Positions 18,124-31,878 of a stretch of DNA of 64,000 nt are shown one piece after another. The notes under the pieces are model-generated. The model searched no databases. It saw only the letters and a program-made list of their open reading frames with translations, and was not told the DNA's origin. Source of the stretch: Ascaris suum (taxonomy: Eukaryota; Nematoda; Chromadorea; Rhabditida; Ascarididae); the NCBI GenBank assembly GCA_013433145.1, contig CM024180.1, positions 3,809,001 through 3,873,000 on the forward strand, given 5' to 3'. Within the stretch, counting starts at the first letter, position 1. Each line of letters begins with the position of its first letter. Made by a program: the position numbers and the translations under genes.

Positions 18124-21100
18124 CTGTTTACAATAAAATAATCGAATTTTAATGCTACCATAAAGGCTCGCAATTTCAATATCACTTGATTTTTCAGTGA
18201 TATCAAACAGCGATGATCCAAGTTCGCATCCATGGATCAGACATCATTCCCATCGATCTGATCGAATTAGAACATAATTTTTTTAAAACAACACAAAAAC
18301 AGAAATTTTAATAATGCTCGGCGCTCAAAATTGCGGTAGTGTAGAATTTTTCGGTGTATAATTGGTAGTATTTGAACACGATTCTTTTACATGCTGCATT
18401 TGAGTTGTATACTTATAAAGTAATATCTATATGTATAGATTGCAGTGATGTTACTTATGCAGTGACCATACATTTGGCGTTTATCTAAGTATTACGGCGA
18501 TACTTCATGATCGATTTTATCAGCTGCATGCATATAATATTGTAGTGCTTTTAGACTGAAAAAAAAATAATTAGAAAATTGTCATACTATAGAAAATTTT
18601 AGTGGAATAAGATGATGACTTGTTATAGAAATTATTTCTGCAATTATGAATTTTTTTTTGTGTTATGAATACAACTGAAGCAAACATGCATTTGAATATT
18701 AATGTGATATTATATGAGAGTACATGGCATATTACGCTCAATTCCAAATAGAAATTCAATTTAAAATTTGCGATTTGGAAGATGATAAGAGTAAATATAG
18801 TGAAAATATAAATGAACAATTGTTGCAACGCTAGCATTTTGCGTTTTTACCCAGTAAACGCATGCAAGCGAGATAAGGACGAGGAAGGATCATTTCTGAT
18901 TAGGCGCAATTATTCGAATGCCATGACTAAAGAAGACGCACGAATCGAGTGTAAAGCACTATGTGCTCTGCTATAATATCAACAGTGTTAATACTACAAA
19001 ACTATAGTTGTAGAAACAACAACATTAGGCAAATAATGCAATTCGAATAACATCAGAAATTGGAGTGAGAAAGTGAAGAAAACACTTCGTGATATTTTCA
19101 TTCTTTAATGTAAAATTTCACGGTTTCGCTTTTTTTCATCGGCGATCTTTGCAAAATCTTCTAATGAATATGTTCCGATTAGTGTTTTTCAGTATATTTT
19201 TGAAAAAAACTGCGAAACGAATAGAGAAATGCACCAAAGAAATTTAGCACAATATGCGCTTTTGATTTCGATGAAGCGCCAGGCTGGCCAATCTGTTTTA
19301 TAAGCCATTACTTGAAATATTCAGAAATATATTCTCGCGTCTAATTAGCTCGATCACCTATCTTCGATTTTTTTGCCACCCAATTGTTGTAAAATTAAAA
19401 GGCCGTTTAATGAAAATTCATGGAACATTTTCTGACGCCTATAAACGTTCACAACTCTTTCTAGAGTTTAAACATCAATACGTGATATTGTACGAGAGAT
19501 CATCGTGCAGTTTAAATCCCACTGATGCAATTCGATAATTTCAGCATTGAGAGGTTACCAAGATGAAACTATTGAAACTATATATTTGCAACACTATGCT
19601 CATATCCCACAAAAATGAATTGCCATAATGCGTTTCTAGAAAGCAAATTTTGCAGTGAATATTTTAAAAAATCGTTCGAAGGCAATTTGTGAAAATTTTC
19701 AAAAATATGGATGCATCATCGAGTATTTCTTTTAAAGAAATTTGCTATAATTGATGCAACGATTCCGTGATATGATTGTAACGACAATAAATATTCCCTA
19801 CTAGCTGCTTTGGTATGATTTTCCATTTCGTTGGTTCTCATTTCCTATTTCGGTAAATATGAATCGAAAAATCTTCTGCTTTTATCAAACTCAGCTAGCA
19901 AGCGACTGAGAAAAATAGGAATTATCTGAATGGGCAATTGGTTAGAGACGCTAATCAAATAGTGGAAAGATTGAACGCGTTGAAGGCAGCTAGCTGCCAC
20001 TTCGAGCACGAATTAACTTCACTATGCTCAATGCGATTTTAATTAAACCTTCTGAGCGATGATTAATTTGAAGCCAATGAAAAATGAAACTTTGAAATAT
20101 GCTCAATAGTAGTATCAAATTTAAAAAAAAAAAGATGGAATCACAAAGCATCATTTCGCATAGATAATCACTTTAAACTTCATCTTATACGGTCAGGTTT
20201 ATGTTAAAATGGCTGTCAAATGCCTGTCACTTTGAAGAATGCAGAAATATCTGAAAGTCTCTTTTTTATCGACCTTAAAATGATGATAGAGGAAGGTAAG
20301 ACTTAAACCTTAACATTTCTATGCAGCAACAAGTAATGCTGACAATGACAAATAAGAATGAAATCGAAAATAAGGAGCAATCCTAAAGTATCGACTATAT
20401 CGATTGAGTTTTGTTATCAATGCTGCTAAAATTCGTACGTTGAAACCATCGAACAAATAGACAGACAAATGTAAAAATATTCATATTCAAAAAAATGATG
20501 CAAGCATAACGTTCTACAATTAAATATGATATTAACGAATAAATAAGCACACACAAATCGAAAAATGTTCCGCATTCTATTTAATTGTGTTGGGGTGAAC
20601 GCTGAATAATTTAATATTATATTCTAATTTCTACTCTCTATTAGAATTATTAGTAAATCTTATATAATAGTAACAACAATATAGAATATTCTATGTGATG
20701 AAATGTTTGATAGGAGTAAGTGGATGTTTAGCGATGCTTTGTTGATAGCGAACAAACGAAATTCGCTCCTTGAAAAGTCATAAAGAAATCGACATCATGC
20801 ATCATGCAGGCGCAATAAAATTATGCACAGCATTAACGAAATGCGCCAGTCGCATTTAGCTAACAAGAGACTTATGCGTGTATGTATGCCAACGAGCAAA
20901 CCATCAATAAGGCAAACGCCTCTTCAAAAATGCTATATGCACTCAATTATTTAGTACACTTGCATCCAGCCAGCTGCTCTCTATCGGTTGTCACCAAAGT
21001 TCACGCATATCACTATTACTCTTATGCGATGACAATATCGCATTCAACACTACATCAATTCTTCACAAATGCATAACAATGCCCGTTATTTGTATGTATT

Positions 21101-23342
21101 TGAATGTATATCCATATGCATATCATCTGTTTAGTTAAGTGTATTATCTATTCAATTTTGCTAATAGCTAGCTGAATAAATTGTGTGAACAAGCTTATGT
21201 TAGCCGATGCGAGCAATATGTGCATAATTAACAACACACTTAAAGGTAGAAATTATAGTTACAGGTAAAAGTTAGCCGAAGATGTGCTTTTTTCCTAGAC
21301 GAATTCCTACACAGTTATAGAATATTCAATAATCGAGTATATATTCATAACTTTTTTTAAAAATCATTCACTATGATAGAACAACAAAAAACTGCAAACA
21401 TCAAATATTTCACACAACAATAACAGCGCAATAAACATAATCATAAATAAATAGCGTAGAGCTCGCTCTGTATTTCTCAATTTTAGATACCATTTCTTTA
21501 CAAATATGGTTATTTGATTGCACTAATTCTATCGAAGCTTCTTCCAACTTCAATGATTTTCATTCGAAACGTGGGGGTTTTTTGTTTTTTCAAAAATGTG
21601 GGATAATAACGTAGAAATAACGAAAAGAAAAGAGAACTAATTAATAACTAAAAACGAAAAGGACGAACTAATTAACTGTGATCGTAATACCTTTCTTATT
21701 GCGTTTAAACTTTTAAAAAATACACTTTTTTGAAGGAAAAGTCGAAAAAAATTATAAAATTTTAAAATAATGAGAGAATATCACTAAGAAAATTTAAAAA
21801 AAAAGAAATCAAAGATTTCGAAAAATCGAATATAACTGGCTGGAAGTTTCTCAGCAATTCCGATAATGTTATGTCTTTTTTCCACTTTTTATTAGTTTCC
21901 ATATTTTATCATCTTGAAAGCATCGGAAAAAAATATTTCTCATAAAAACTCTTAACTTCTTCAGTTTTTCAATTTTCAACAATCAATTAATCCAATCAAC
22001 TGATGTTCAATCAATTAATTCAGTCTTCACTAATCATTCATTTCAGTCCAATTCATTGCTATGCAATTCTTATCAGGCATGTTAATTATCTCAAAATAAT
22101 CTCATATTTTCCTTTGATATAAATAATATCTATTTATAAAATCTTCATCACATGCATTTATATGTTCTCTAAGCGGAAGTGATCGACCCTGAAAACTACA
22201 GTGATGAAATGTATTATATACGAATTACACTATTGAGTGACTTTTCATAAGTAGCCTTGCTTTGGTGTATCCCATGCAATCATTCAAAGCTTCTAAGGAG
22301 CACAGAACTTTAATTCAGATTTGCTTTGCAATTTTTTGGGGCATGAAGGGGAGCAAAAACTTATTTCCGTTTGGAGATTTGCAAAAGCGGTCGTTTCGTC
22401 AGTAACGCGAATAATTCAACTACTTTTTTGATACTTCTGCATAGCCATATAACTAAATTTCAGCCTTGAAGAGTTGAGCTGCAATTGCACATTATGTGAT
22501 CGACTAGTGATAAATATAATTTCAATAGTTTAGTTAAATAGGGAAGGGAATTGAGATAAATATTGGTCAATGAATAAATAAGAAAGTGACGGAAACATTT
22601 TGGGTGTTGTTATAGTATAAGCGAGCAGTAAATAAGTGAAGGAACTTTATTTAAACGGCATTGTTTAAATGAATAACTCATAAATTCAAGAGCATAATTG
22701 AAAATGATTGAAAGAAATTATCGCTATAAAGATTATGACTTCTTATAGGAGGAAGAAAATAAAAAAGATAATAAAGGGCTTTATTTCTTGCCTTTCCTCA
22801 GAGAACAGCATTAAAATGCATAAGAAATCAGCAACAAAATATCAAATAATTATCACTAAAAGCGGAAGAAGAAATATCAAGAAATGTTAGGAGCAGAAAA
22901 AACGTTAGGAATTTGAAACAGTAGATCTTTAACTCTTGAAGGAAAACTAGCCTTTTAGGAAAAACTCTAAAATGTCTCGATTCGACAACATCATAAATGC
23001 TCACGAAGCTCATGAAAAGGAAATGCAAGTTCAAAAATTATACTTCAATTCAAAACACTCTATTGTGCTTTGCAGTGAGGAAACTGATATTTAAGTGATT
23101 GTGCTAGTATTATGGAGGTTGCTTTAGTGTAACAACTTTTATCAAAAAGAAAGTAAAGTGCTCTGTTTCATTGTATCGTTTTTTTGAAAGCATTCAAAAA
23201 AAGAGCCTGAATTGTATAATAGAATAATGATATCATACAATCAAACATAATTTAATATTTTTCCATGCACGCTTTATGCCGCAATTTAGATCATACGTTA
23301 TTTGTCTTTCGTCCCTCTCCCACTACCCACTGCCCTCCCCCC

Positions 23343-23343
<1 letters not shown>

Positions 23344-23373
<30 letters not shown>
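23344..23373. repeat. pure C30 homopolymer (G30 on minus strand)
   Basis: Thirty consecutive C lie in a wider C-rich patch (about 23311-23395). The run is striking in AT-rich DNA. The G-rich strand can form G-quadruplexes. Proline- or glycine-rich peptides predicted across it are artefacts. Confidence 0.97.
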
Positions 23374-25682
23374 ACCCACCGCATTCCCATCCAACCAATA
23401 TGGCCCTTCTCTCAGAAAAACACCCATCGTCATTCGCGAAACCCATATGCTGCATCATGCGCTCATTTTTTAAAGATGCAAACATTCAGCTTGCATTCAT
23501 CCATCGAATTCCCTGCCAGACGAAGGAAATCCGTTAGAATGTCATTGTACGTTGGGAGGATGTCATCTGGATGCTGCGAGGGAAGACGTCATCGAGCAAA
23601 TCGATAATGCGCGCAATTTTTTCATTAATTAAATCCACTCCACTAACAATTTCGAATACTCTTTTGCAGAAAAAGTTTTGTTTCCAACTTTATTGTTTGA
23701 GAAAAAAGTTTAACTTTATTTGTCAATAAAAAATTCTATGTTTTTACGTTGAACTTTATCGTCAGGGTTGAAAGTAAAAACGATTATCACCATTTTGCAA
23801 ATCTTCCAACCATTTTTCGGATGGAATATATTTATTTGATCATGTATGATATGATCGAGCAGATTTGATCAAATCAGGTGATCAAATTCTTATTTTTCAT
23901 AAAAGCTTGACTGAGGTATGTAAAATTTGCAAAAGTTTATTATGCAAATTTCTTCGCATTAAGGAGAAAATCAATAAAATACATCAATTTAGCAAGGTGT
24001 CCTAATTAAAGATTCAAGAACACTTCAACCGGAAGTCTTTAAATATTAAAAGTATATCTCTGAAGTACACAATTCAACACTTTTGAGAACATGAAAACTA
24101 TAAACTGCCGCATGGAAAACTTGAACACTTGAAGAGTCCGATGTCCTAAACAATTACTTTGTGAATAGCTTCAGGTCAGCGCAACAGTCAAAGCGAATTT
24201 ACGCACAATTAGCATTATTAAACTTATGAAGTGAAGAAAGAAGTACAAACGTGCACTCGAGGAACATTTAAAATTCTGTTTGTGAGTCGTAATAATAAAT
24301 AGAATATAATGAACAACCAAAACTCGAAAGATGATTATAAGTGCCTTAATTTACGATAGTTTCCTCTTTCTATCAATGTTGCTCCCTCTTTCCAGGAAGA
24401 TCGGAAAATGATGAATACTCTTTCGAAAAACATCCCATTTGAAACAAATGAATTTAAGGTAATTAAGAAAAATGGCTCGTAGACAGCGTAATAAAACAAT
24501 GCTTCGCTTATAGGGCTGTCATAAAAGAGGGTGAAAAAGTCAGTCATATTCATCAATCAAAAGAGGGTTTTTAGAGTTTCTTTCCCATAATTAAACGCTC
24601 CCTTCTTTTTTTTCTGAGATCTTTTCCCGTTGCCATCTTTATCGGGATAAGCTCTCCTTGCATGACTTGTCCTATAATCGGTTTCTTCCTCTCCATTCCA
24701 CACGATGATGAAAAACATAAAACTTTTCCGGATTTATGGTCGCATTCGTGAGCATAGGTTCGAAACTGTCACAAGTTTCCGGGGTGAATTGAATATGCTG
24801 AGTCTGAACAGAAATCGCAACAAACAGAAATCGAATAACTCCAAAATGCATATTTTTGCATATGCAAAATGCGCCAAGCATCGCAAAAAAAATAAGCTGA
24901 GCAATTTTTCGCTCCGTGGGCGTCTGATATCGATTCTGAGATTAAATTTGGCACTCAGCGAAATGAACTATGGCGACAGACGTTTCTGACATACGAAGCA
25001 CCATTTTAGCTCCTTGACAAAGAAACGTGCAATTCACATCCCCTCAACATGACTACTTTCTAACAAATCATTTCCCATTATGAAAGAAATTCATATTCTG
25101 TTTCAGAGAACGAATTTTTAAGTGCAAAGCGCATTAGAGCTATTGGACCAATCGCAACGTATAAATAGCGATAACAAATGAAGGAAATCATTATTTAGCA
25201 CAGATGATTTAATTTAGTAGTCTAAGCTACACCTGCTAATTACTCGGAAAATTTACCTGCTCCTTGTTAGTGGCGGCATCATCGATATATGAAGGATAAT
25301 TACACCTCATAAAATCCCTCTCAAATAAACTTTAAATATGCACGAGAATTATGAATTTGATACGACTCAGTTTACATTATAAATTACTTCGGCAAATTCG
25401 CTGACTTGTTAGTTAATTCCATGAAATGTTTCAGTGAAATTATTTTGCAAACGAAATAAGGCAATAGTGTTTCTGCATTTGAATGTGCACATTTGTGCGT
25501 GTTCGTCGATCTGTCTATGTATTACTTTCAACTCTGAAAGGCTAGAATGATGAAAATTGATGGCCTATTTTGTAGAATGCACGATAATCTCTTACAATAA
25601 ATCTCGCTCTGATGAAGATTATTCAGAAGAGAAATTATGCGTATTTCAAACTGTCTAAAAATTTTTAAATTAATACCCACCG

Positions 25683-25715
25683 AATTCTCAATTCTCAATT
25701 CCAATTCTCAATTGA
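25683..25715. repeat. ATTCTCA short tandem repeat
   Basis: Three near-perfect ATTCTCA(A) units occur, with further dispersed copies to about 25750. This is a simple repeat. Confidence 0.75.
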
Positions 25716-26485
25716 TACCAACAAATTCTCAAATTAATCAAACTGTCAATTAATACAAAACTCTCGTGCGTGAAGTTCATTCGGGCCGGTCAACTCATTC
25801 TAATTACTTTGCATTTTTACTTTTAATAGCAAACTGTAGTACTTGATGGTTCGATGAAAATCACCTATACACGCATATCCCACTAAGCTCTCTATCCCAT
25901 ACCTTCATCTCTAATTTCCGCATTACTTATTAATTAATTGCCAATACTACTAATTTCTTGATTAATTTGTAGGTCAGTGTCAATAATTTGCAGATATATA
26001 AAACTCGCTATCTGTTAAACCACCAGGGCGGATTTACTTTGGTATTACGAAAATGCAAATCACTCTTGATTTCTCTTTTGGAAAGTGTTCAGTTAGTTAT
26101 CATATTAGAAGATCAAAATGAAATAATGCATGATCGGCTTTTAATACAAATCACTTTTATTTATTTGCTTAAATCGTTGAGCATACGCTTAAATTATCCC
26201 TCTATTATTTAATCTACCAAATAAACTTAACAATCGTCCATCTGCAGTTTAACATTCCATTACATACTACCATATCACACAGTCGATGCATCAATGTGCT
26301 CGGTATGCGGTGAGAATGCAACATGGAGACCGTTACTGTGGTACTATTCCATCATTTCATTAGCCCATTATCTCTCAATTATCCAACCTAACAGTAAAAA
26401 AAACTACTCCAATAAAATATTGCGTATTATTTTCAATGATAAAAAGGTACCGCATGATGTAAATGTCATTACTTTCGGTAACAAA

Positions 26486-26505
26486 ATCATATCATATGAT
26501 ATGAT
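26486..26505. repeat. perfect 20-bp palindrome
   Basis: ATCATATCATATGATATGAT equals its own reverse complement, and the flanks do not continue the symmetry. It could be a dimeric protein site or chance in AT-rich sequence. Confidence 0.85.
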
Positions 26506-29500
26506 AATAACGCAGGACATAATCTAATGATTATATAGTGCATAAGGTAGTGATAACACGCCAAATGATATGATATTAAAATGAAAAAGTTTAAATGAAT
26601 TATAGATCATAAAAATTAAACCTTCTAAAATTACCTCGAAAGACGATTATCATAATTAGTAGATCATTTATAATTTCATCATTTAAGCAGCTAATGTAAC
26701 GAAATAAACCAAACATTTGCTGAGCTGATTGCGTGCTCTGAGGAAACCTTTCACTGTAAACGAAGATGAGAATGACAGATTTATTTCATTTTTAATTTCT
26801 TTTAATCAAAATTTCATATATTCAGAAAACGCGATGTGCAACATTTTTTAAATGGCAATCGGACGAGATCGTATTGATAAATAGTGGAATTGAGTTTCAT
26901 AATGTACTATATGCTTATTTCTCCCTTATCGATAAAGCCTTTCTTAAACGAGAAGCTTCTCTTGAACAGGATAGGAAAGAAAATTTACATATCGATTAGC
27001 TCTTTAAAATTTGCATTTGTGATGCGCGTTGTCGCTGCGTCGAATTTGCTTGCATGCACGTATGTGCGAGTCAATGTTTTATTTACCTGTAAAGTGCTTC
27101 CAACTGAGGAACACTAAAATTTCGTCTAAAATATTTCTTGGACATAACCTGGAGCATAAAGTGCTCGAAAAGCATCAACTCTTAAACTGTTTCTTAGAAA
27201 TTTGTATTAAAAAGAAGTCTTCCTAAGTTTGTTTCGAGCATATATTAATATTTGCTGGTGGTTTATGATGCAGCTTAGTGCGTAAGCAGAATCATAATAG
27301 AGCCTCTATCGACAAAACTTAGTCAGCATGAAATTTCTCATATCTTATTGAATAGCAATGATAGCAATGAACGAATCTGAAAGCACTGTAACTAAAATCA
27401 TCCGAGTTACATTATTAGGCACAATTATTTTCCTCAAATGCTAAGTGCAATTTTTTAATTACCTTTGTCGTAATCGTTTCAAAAAGAGACAAATATTTCT
27501 CTCGAGGTTTACTTCTTTGACTTTCTTTCTCGAATGATTTCTATTTTTCTCACGACGATCTAAAATTTTCTACAAGAAAAAACGAATTGATTTATATATA
27601 TATTTTTCATTACACAATTATTGGAAACAAAATATACGAGCCAAAATTATTATGTGATTATAGCGAAAGTTAACTGAAATTTAAAAAATTAGAGAAAAAC
27701 ATTGTAATTTTGAGATTAAGGGTATAGTATAAACCATTCTAACAAACAGACGCCAAAAATGTCATCTCAAGTTGATAGAAGCTCCAGACTTCATCTTTCT
27801 ATTATGCTTTTCGATTACAATCGACATCTTTAATTCGTTAAAACAAAAATAGAGGATATGAGCTGTGAGGTATGTTCGAGCAACAAACACATTGTGCTGT
27901 TACTTCTCCGTTAAACTCTCAACCAAACTGCACTATTTAGGCTTTTCTAATTGCCAGAAAATTTGCCACGAAGACGCAGGAAAATTCCGACTACGTTGCA
28001 CAGTTTGTTAGAAATAGAGCGCATTTTAGTAAGTAAAGAAACTAGAAAAACCTTGATTTCTCTCCAGCATTCTTTCGCTGCTGTCTTCAAAAATTAGCCA
28101 CAGATATGGCAAAATAAGTCACTTTCTCTTTCTCTTTGACATTTGTTTCATTTAATGTCATCCACTAAGCAAAAACACTCAGCGAAAATCATAATGGAAA
28201 GCCTTGAAGCAAACAAGTGAAATAGAGGATATCACTATCTTGCTCATAAAATCGGAGTTTTAAGGCGTATAGCAATTATTTTCTCCTCTATTTCTAACAC
28301 GTTGAGTATTTATGAAATAACATTTACTTATCGAGAAGTAAAGAGAAGATAAAAGTTTATTGCATAGTGAAAATGTAAGAGGAGCTCGCATAAAATTCAA
28401 TTATACAATGCCAGCGGTTAATTACAATCGATCTCAGCAATACAAAATAAACTGCTAAAAAAAAAGAGTGAAATCTTGCGCTTTAAAAAAAAAATTAAAA
28501 AGAAGAGGCAACCACTCTTGCCAGTCTTCTAGAAAAAAATTCACTTCTATAAATGCTTACGATTTGCATTCTCAAAATTTATTATGATGAAGATATGTGT
28601 ATGTGCATAATACAGCATCAACTTGGTGAAGCCTAATAGATGAACCACTTTATATATAACGATCCGCTGCGCTAACTTCATAGTCGGTCCTTCATAATCT
28701 AAACTAGTCATAAGCGTTTATTCTTTTCATTTTATAGAATTTTCGAAGACCTTTTTCATTTTATCATTACGTCAGACATAAACGCTAGCATTCATTAAAA
28801 AAAAAAAAAACGCAAACGAAAAATCTTCTATAAGCGATTCAATTTAATGAATGTTTCGTTTTTATTAGGCAATTTACGAAGTCCATTGCAAAATATTATA
28901 CCATCTCTATACTAGTTTACTCCACCAGCTATTGATTTTAAATATCGCTCTATCGATTGCAAAATGCGCAGAGCTTTCTTAAATGTATTCGAGTGTCATT
29001 GACTTCAGCAGCTGATAGATTTCTGTTCTCTGGATTATATCTATCAAAATTTCATGGATTTAGCTAGTTCCTACTTGCAGGTAGAAAGGTGTGAATGTCT
29101 GTAAAAAGATAGAAAGGACCTCATATAATAAAATTGAAAAATACCTAAAAAAAAGACCTGTCATAAACGTTTCAGTCATATTCATTTGCTAGGAGATGAC
29201 CTATTAGAAGAGGCGAAGGACATTCTCGAATCGATTAAAGTGGTATGAAGCTCTCGACGCTCAACGCAAATTAATCATTTTCCAAGAAAAGACATCTTGA
29301 ATTGCAAAATGCCAAAATTGCTATCAGAATTGCACGTCTGTGATATTTGCAATTCGAATACCACTTGCTCTCGAAAAAATCCCCATTGCATTATTTCTTA
29401 TGAATGCGCACTGCATGCGGTGCTATTGCATTTTGCAAACAGTAGAAGGCCTGATGAAATATAATATCATTTTTAGCGTAAGGGAAGGGAAAGAAGAGCG

Positions 29501-29609
29501 GTGGGGGTTCAGGCACAATTCAAGATTCGAAAGGAGATGTAGAACATCTACTTGAGACTGAATACCCTTTTTGGCACATAAAACAAATCATCTTATATTT
29601 GATGCATAA

Positions 29610-29870
29610 AGTATCGCAAATTTCCAAACCAATCAATGCTTTAAAACGAATTCATTAACGAAATTCGAGAAAAATCGTTGTGAATTCTTTGCAAAAAACA
29701 AGAGCAAAGAATGTCGAATCGCCGAGTGGAATAATTTGACGCAACGTCCAGAGGTGAAATTTTGCTGCAGAAATCCACCGGTGAATTCACAAGTTTCATC
29801 GACGAAACTTTCCTGTCCAATGATGGAGGAACTCGCTGCTCTTGTTGGAAACTCATTTAGCCCAAAACAG
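29610..29870 (+). CDS. coding-like exon candidate, product unknown
   Basis: From just after a TAA, the plus strand is open for 87 codons to CAG followed by a GTGAAG donor at 29871. The frame reads on for six more codons to TAA at 29889-29891. The peptide has a charged Lys/Cys-rich first half (C-E-F-F-A-K-N-K-S-K-E-C) and an S-C-P-M-M-E-E-L-A-A-L-V-G helix near its end. No good acceptor is visible upstream. The minus strand is also open from an ATG (29641-29856, 71 codons), so direction is uncertain. No family is recognised. Confidence 0.33.
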
Positions 29871-31833
29871 GTGAAGCATCAAATTTTATAAGTAAACATT
29901 CGCTTTCTCAAGTGAGCGTGAACATTCGTCAATGTAGTTGCTAGTATGCAACCGTCTGATCGGCTGATTAATTAACGCCAAGCTGAATGAATTTTGCGCA
30001 AAAGCAGTGTTATCCGAAGGAACTTGTCACTGAATTCTTCTCCTTTTATCTGTGAAGTAAAGGATGCATACAACGAATTCACAATACATCCACTTTGCTA
30101 TAGCATATTATCAGAAGAAATTCGACGAAAAATTCATACAAGATGAGGAAAACAATCAAGGAATTAATGAGTTGTTAAATTTCCATATTTTAATTTTTTA
30201 AATTTCTTTCCGTTTCTGTTTCTCAAACATTGAAAACTTGTGCATTCATTCGAACATACGATTATGAATTATTTGAAAACTACAGATAATCTTCCGAAAT
30301 TCATCGGCGAAAAATCAAGAGATAGACGAGAAAAAGTGTTATAGATTTTCGTAAAATTTTCTATGAAAACGATCACGAATATTTCTTTCAATACATTCCA
30401 ACAAATAGTGTAAACATTCTGTACTGCATCGAAGTTATTACTCTGATCGAAAATTAATCGTCTCGTTTCGAAACATTTGAAGCCGATTTGTCAATGTTCT
30501 CAAATTAAACAGCTTCTTACATCTTCAGGACTTCCTGCACTCGCATTTTAAATTGATAATGGAGCCCTCTACAAGGTTTGTAGTGCCATCGTATTGCATT
30601 ATTTTAGTCAGTTACTTCACTACATTCGTGATATAACAATGTGAGAAAAACGATTAAAAATTGCTACATTTGTTTACAATTGCAAAATTATTGAAAATAA
30701 TAGAAAATGAAATGTCACTTTTTTTAAAAGCTTTTCCTCCAGAATTAAGCATTCTGCTCACTAAAATCATCGTTATTGAATATTTTGATTCAATATTTCG
30801 AATTGCATTGAGTTATGTTTTTGAATTATTTGAATAATCGAGCACAAAAAATACTCATTTAAAGCGCATTTGAAAACTTATTTGAAATAGATGTTAGAAA
30901 ATTTTGCATATTCAATTATTGTAGAAATTAAAAGTGTAAAATTTCAACTAAAATTTTCAGTTGTGATTCATTAAAATTCGATTTGTTTATTGAAACAACG
31001 ATAGACTTTGTTTTACTTCGATTCATTCAATCAGCGAGAATGCGCTCATATTGGCCGCATATACAGCACGCAGCTTTTCATTTGTGGCCATCCCCTATAC
31101 CGCCTTTGTAATAGCACCCGATGTGAGTTAACTTTCTGCAACCATCGTCCAACTACTGCCCATTAACTGCCATTTTTATAAATGGCAACGAAATTTACTG
31201 GGCATTCCCCTGGGTATTTTTCAATAATAGAAGAAAAATTTATCACTACTGATAAAAAAAACTATAAAAATAAATGATTTAAAAACTTCTGGAGAGTTAT
31301 TATTTGAATTTCATCGATGATTTTTACAATTGCATGAAAATACAAGGCATTTTTCTCAAAAAAAAATGAAATTACGATCACATAAATCGAATTATTATAC
31401 GATGGAATAACTTATTACGAAGAGCTTTTTTTGCTGCAAAAACTATTTTCTATTGGCTTTAAGTATGTCACCAATTTCACAAAGAGTTTCTCGATGTGAT
31501 CAATGCAAAATTTCTTCGTTGCATTCTGCTCTTAGTTCATTAGGCGATGATTGTAATTCTTTGCGTAAAGCGTTTTTGAAATTTTCGCAATGCATTACGA
31601 CAGAAAACCTCATTAGATGGAAAAAATCAAAAACGCGACTGCCCCCATTCGAGCTTCTCGAACTACAATTTCAATGAAGTTCTATCATCTCCTCGGATAT
31701 TACAAAATGCTTTTTTTTCTCTCTAAATTTTTGAGACAAAATCTTAACAAGTTTTTTTTTTTCATACGCATTCTGCAATTAAAGATTAAATTAATTTATG
31801 CATAATCTCTTCAGAGACGACTTTCGAATAAGA

Positions 31834-31878
31834 AAGTTGCATGAAAAGTTGCATGAAGTTGAAAAAAAAAAGTTGCAT
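31834..31878. repeat. three spaced AAGTTGCAT copies
   Basis: AAGTTGCAT occurs three times in 45 bases, separated by GAA-rich spacers. This is a small degenerate tandem repeat. Confidence 0.7.

Larger units (their letters stand above)
18124..29609. other. long AT-rich gene-poor stretch
   Basis: I see no splice-bounded coding island. It contains a C30 tract (23344-23373), an ATTCTCA minisatellite, a 20-bp palindrome (26486-26505) and GATC-rich palindromic sequence near 23.84-23.89 kb. Numerous TGCATA/ATGCAAAT words occur here, as they do throughout the window. It would be the intron between 35168-35260 and 17880-18053, or the space between two genes. Confidence 0.4.

Noticed and set aside
23265..23607. 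Proline-rich and glycine-rich ORFs across the C30 tract
   Set aside because: Artefacts of the homopolymer, open in all frames.
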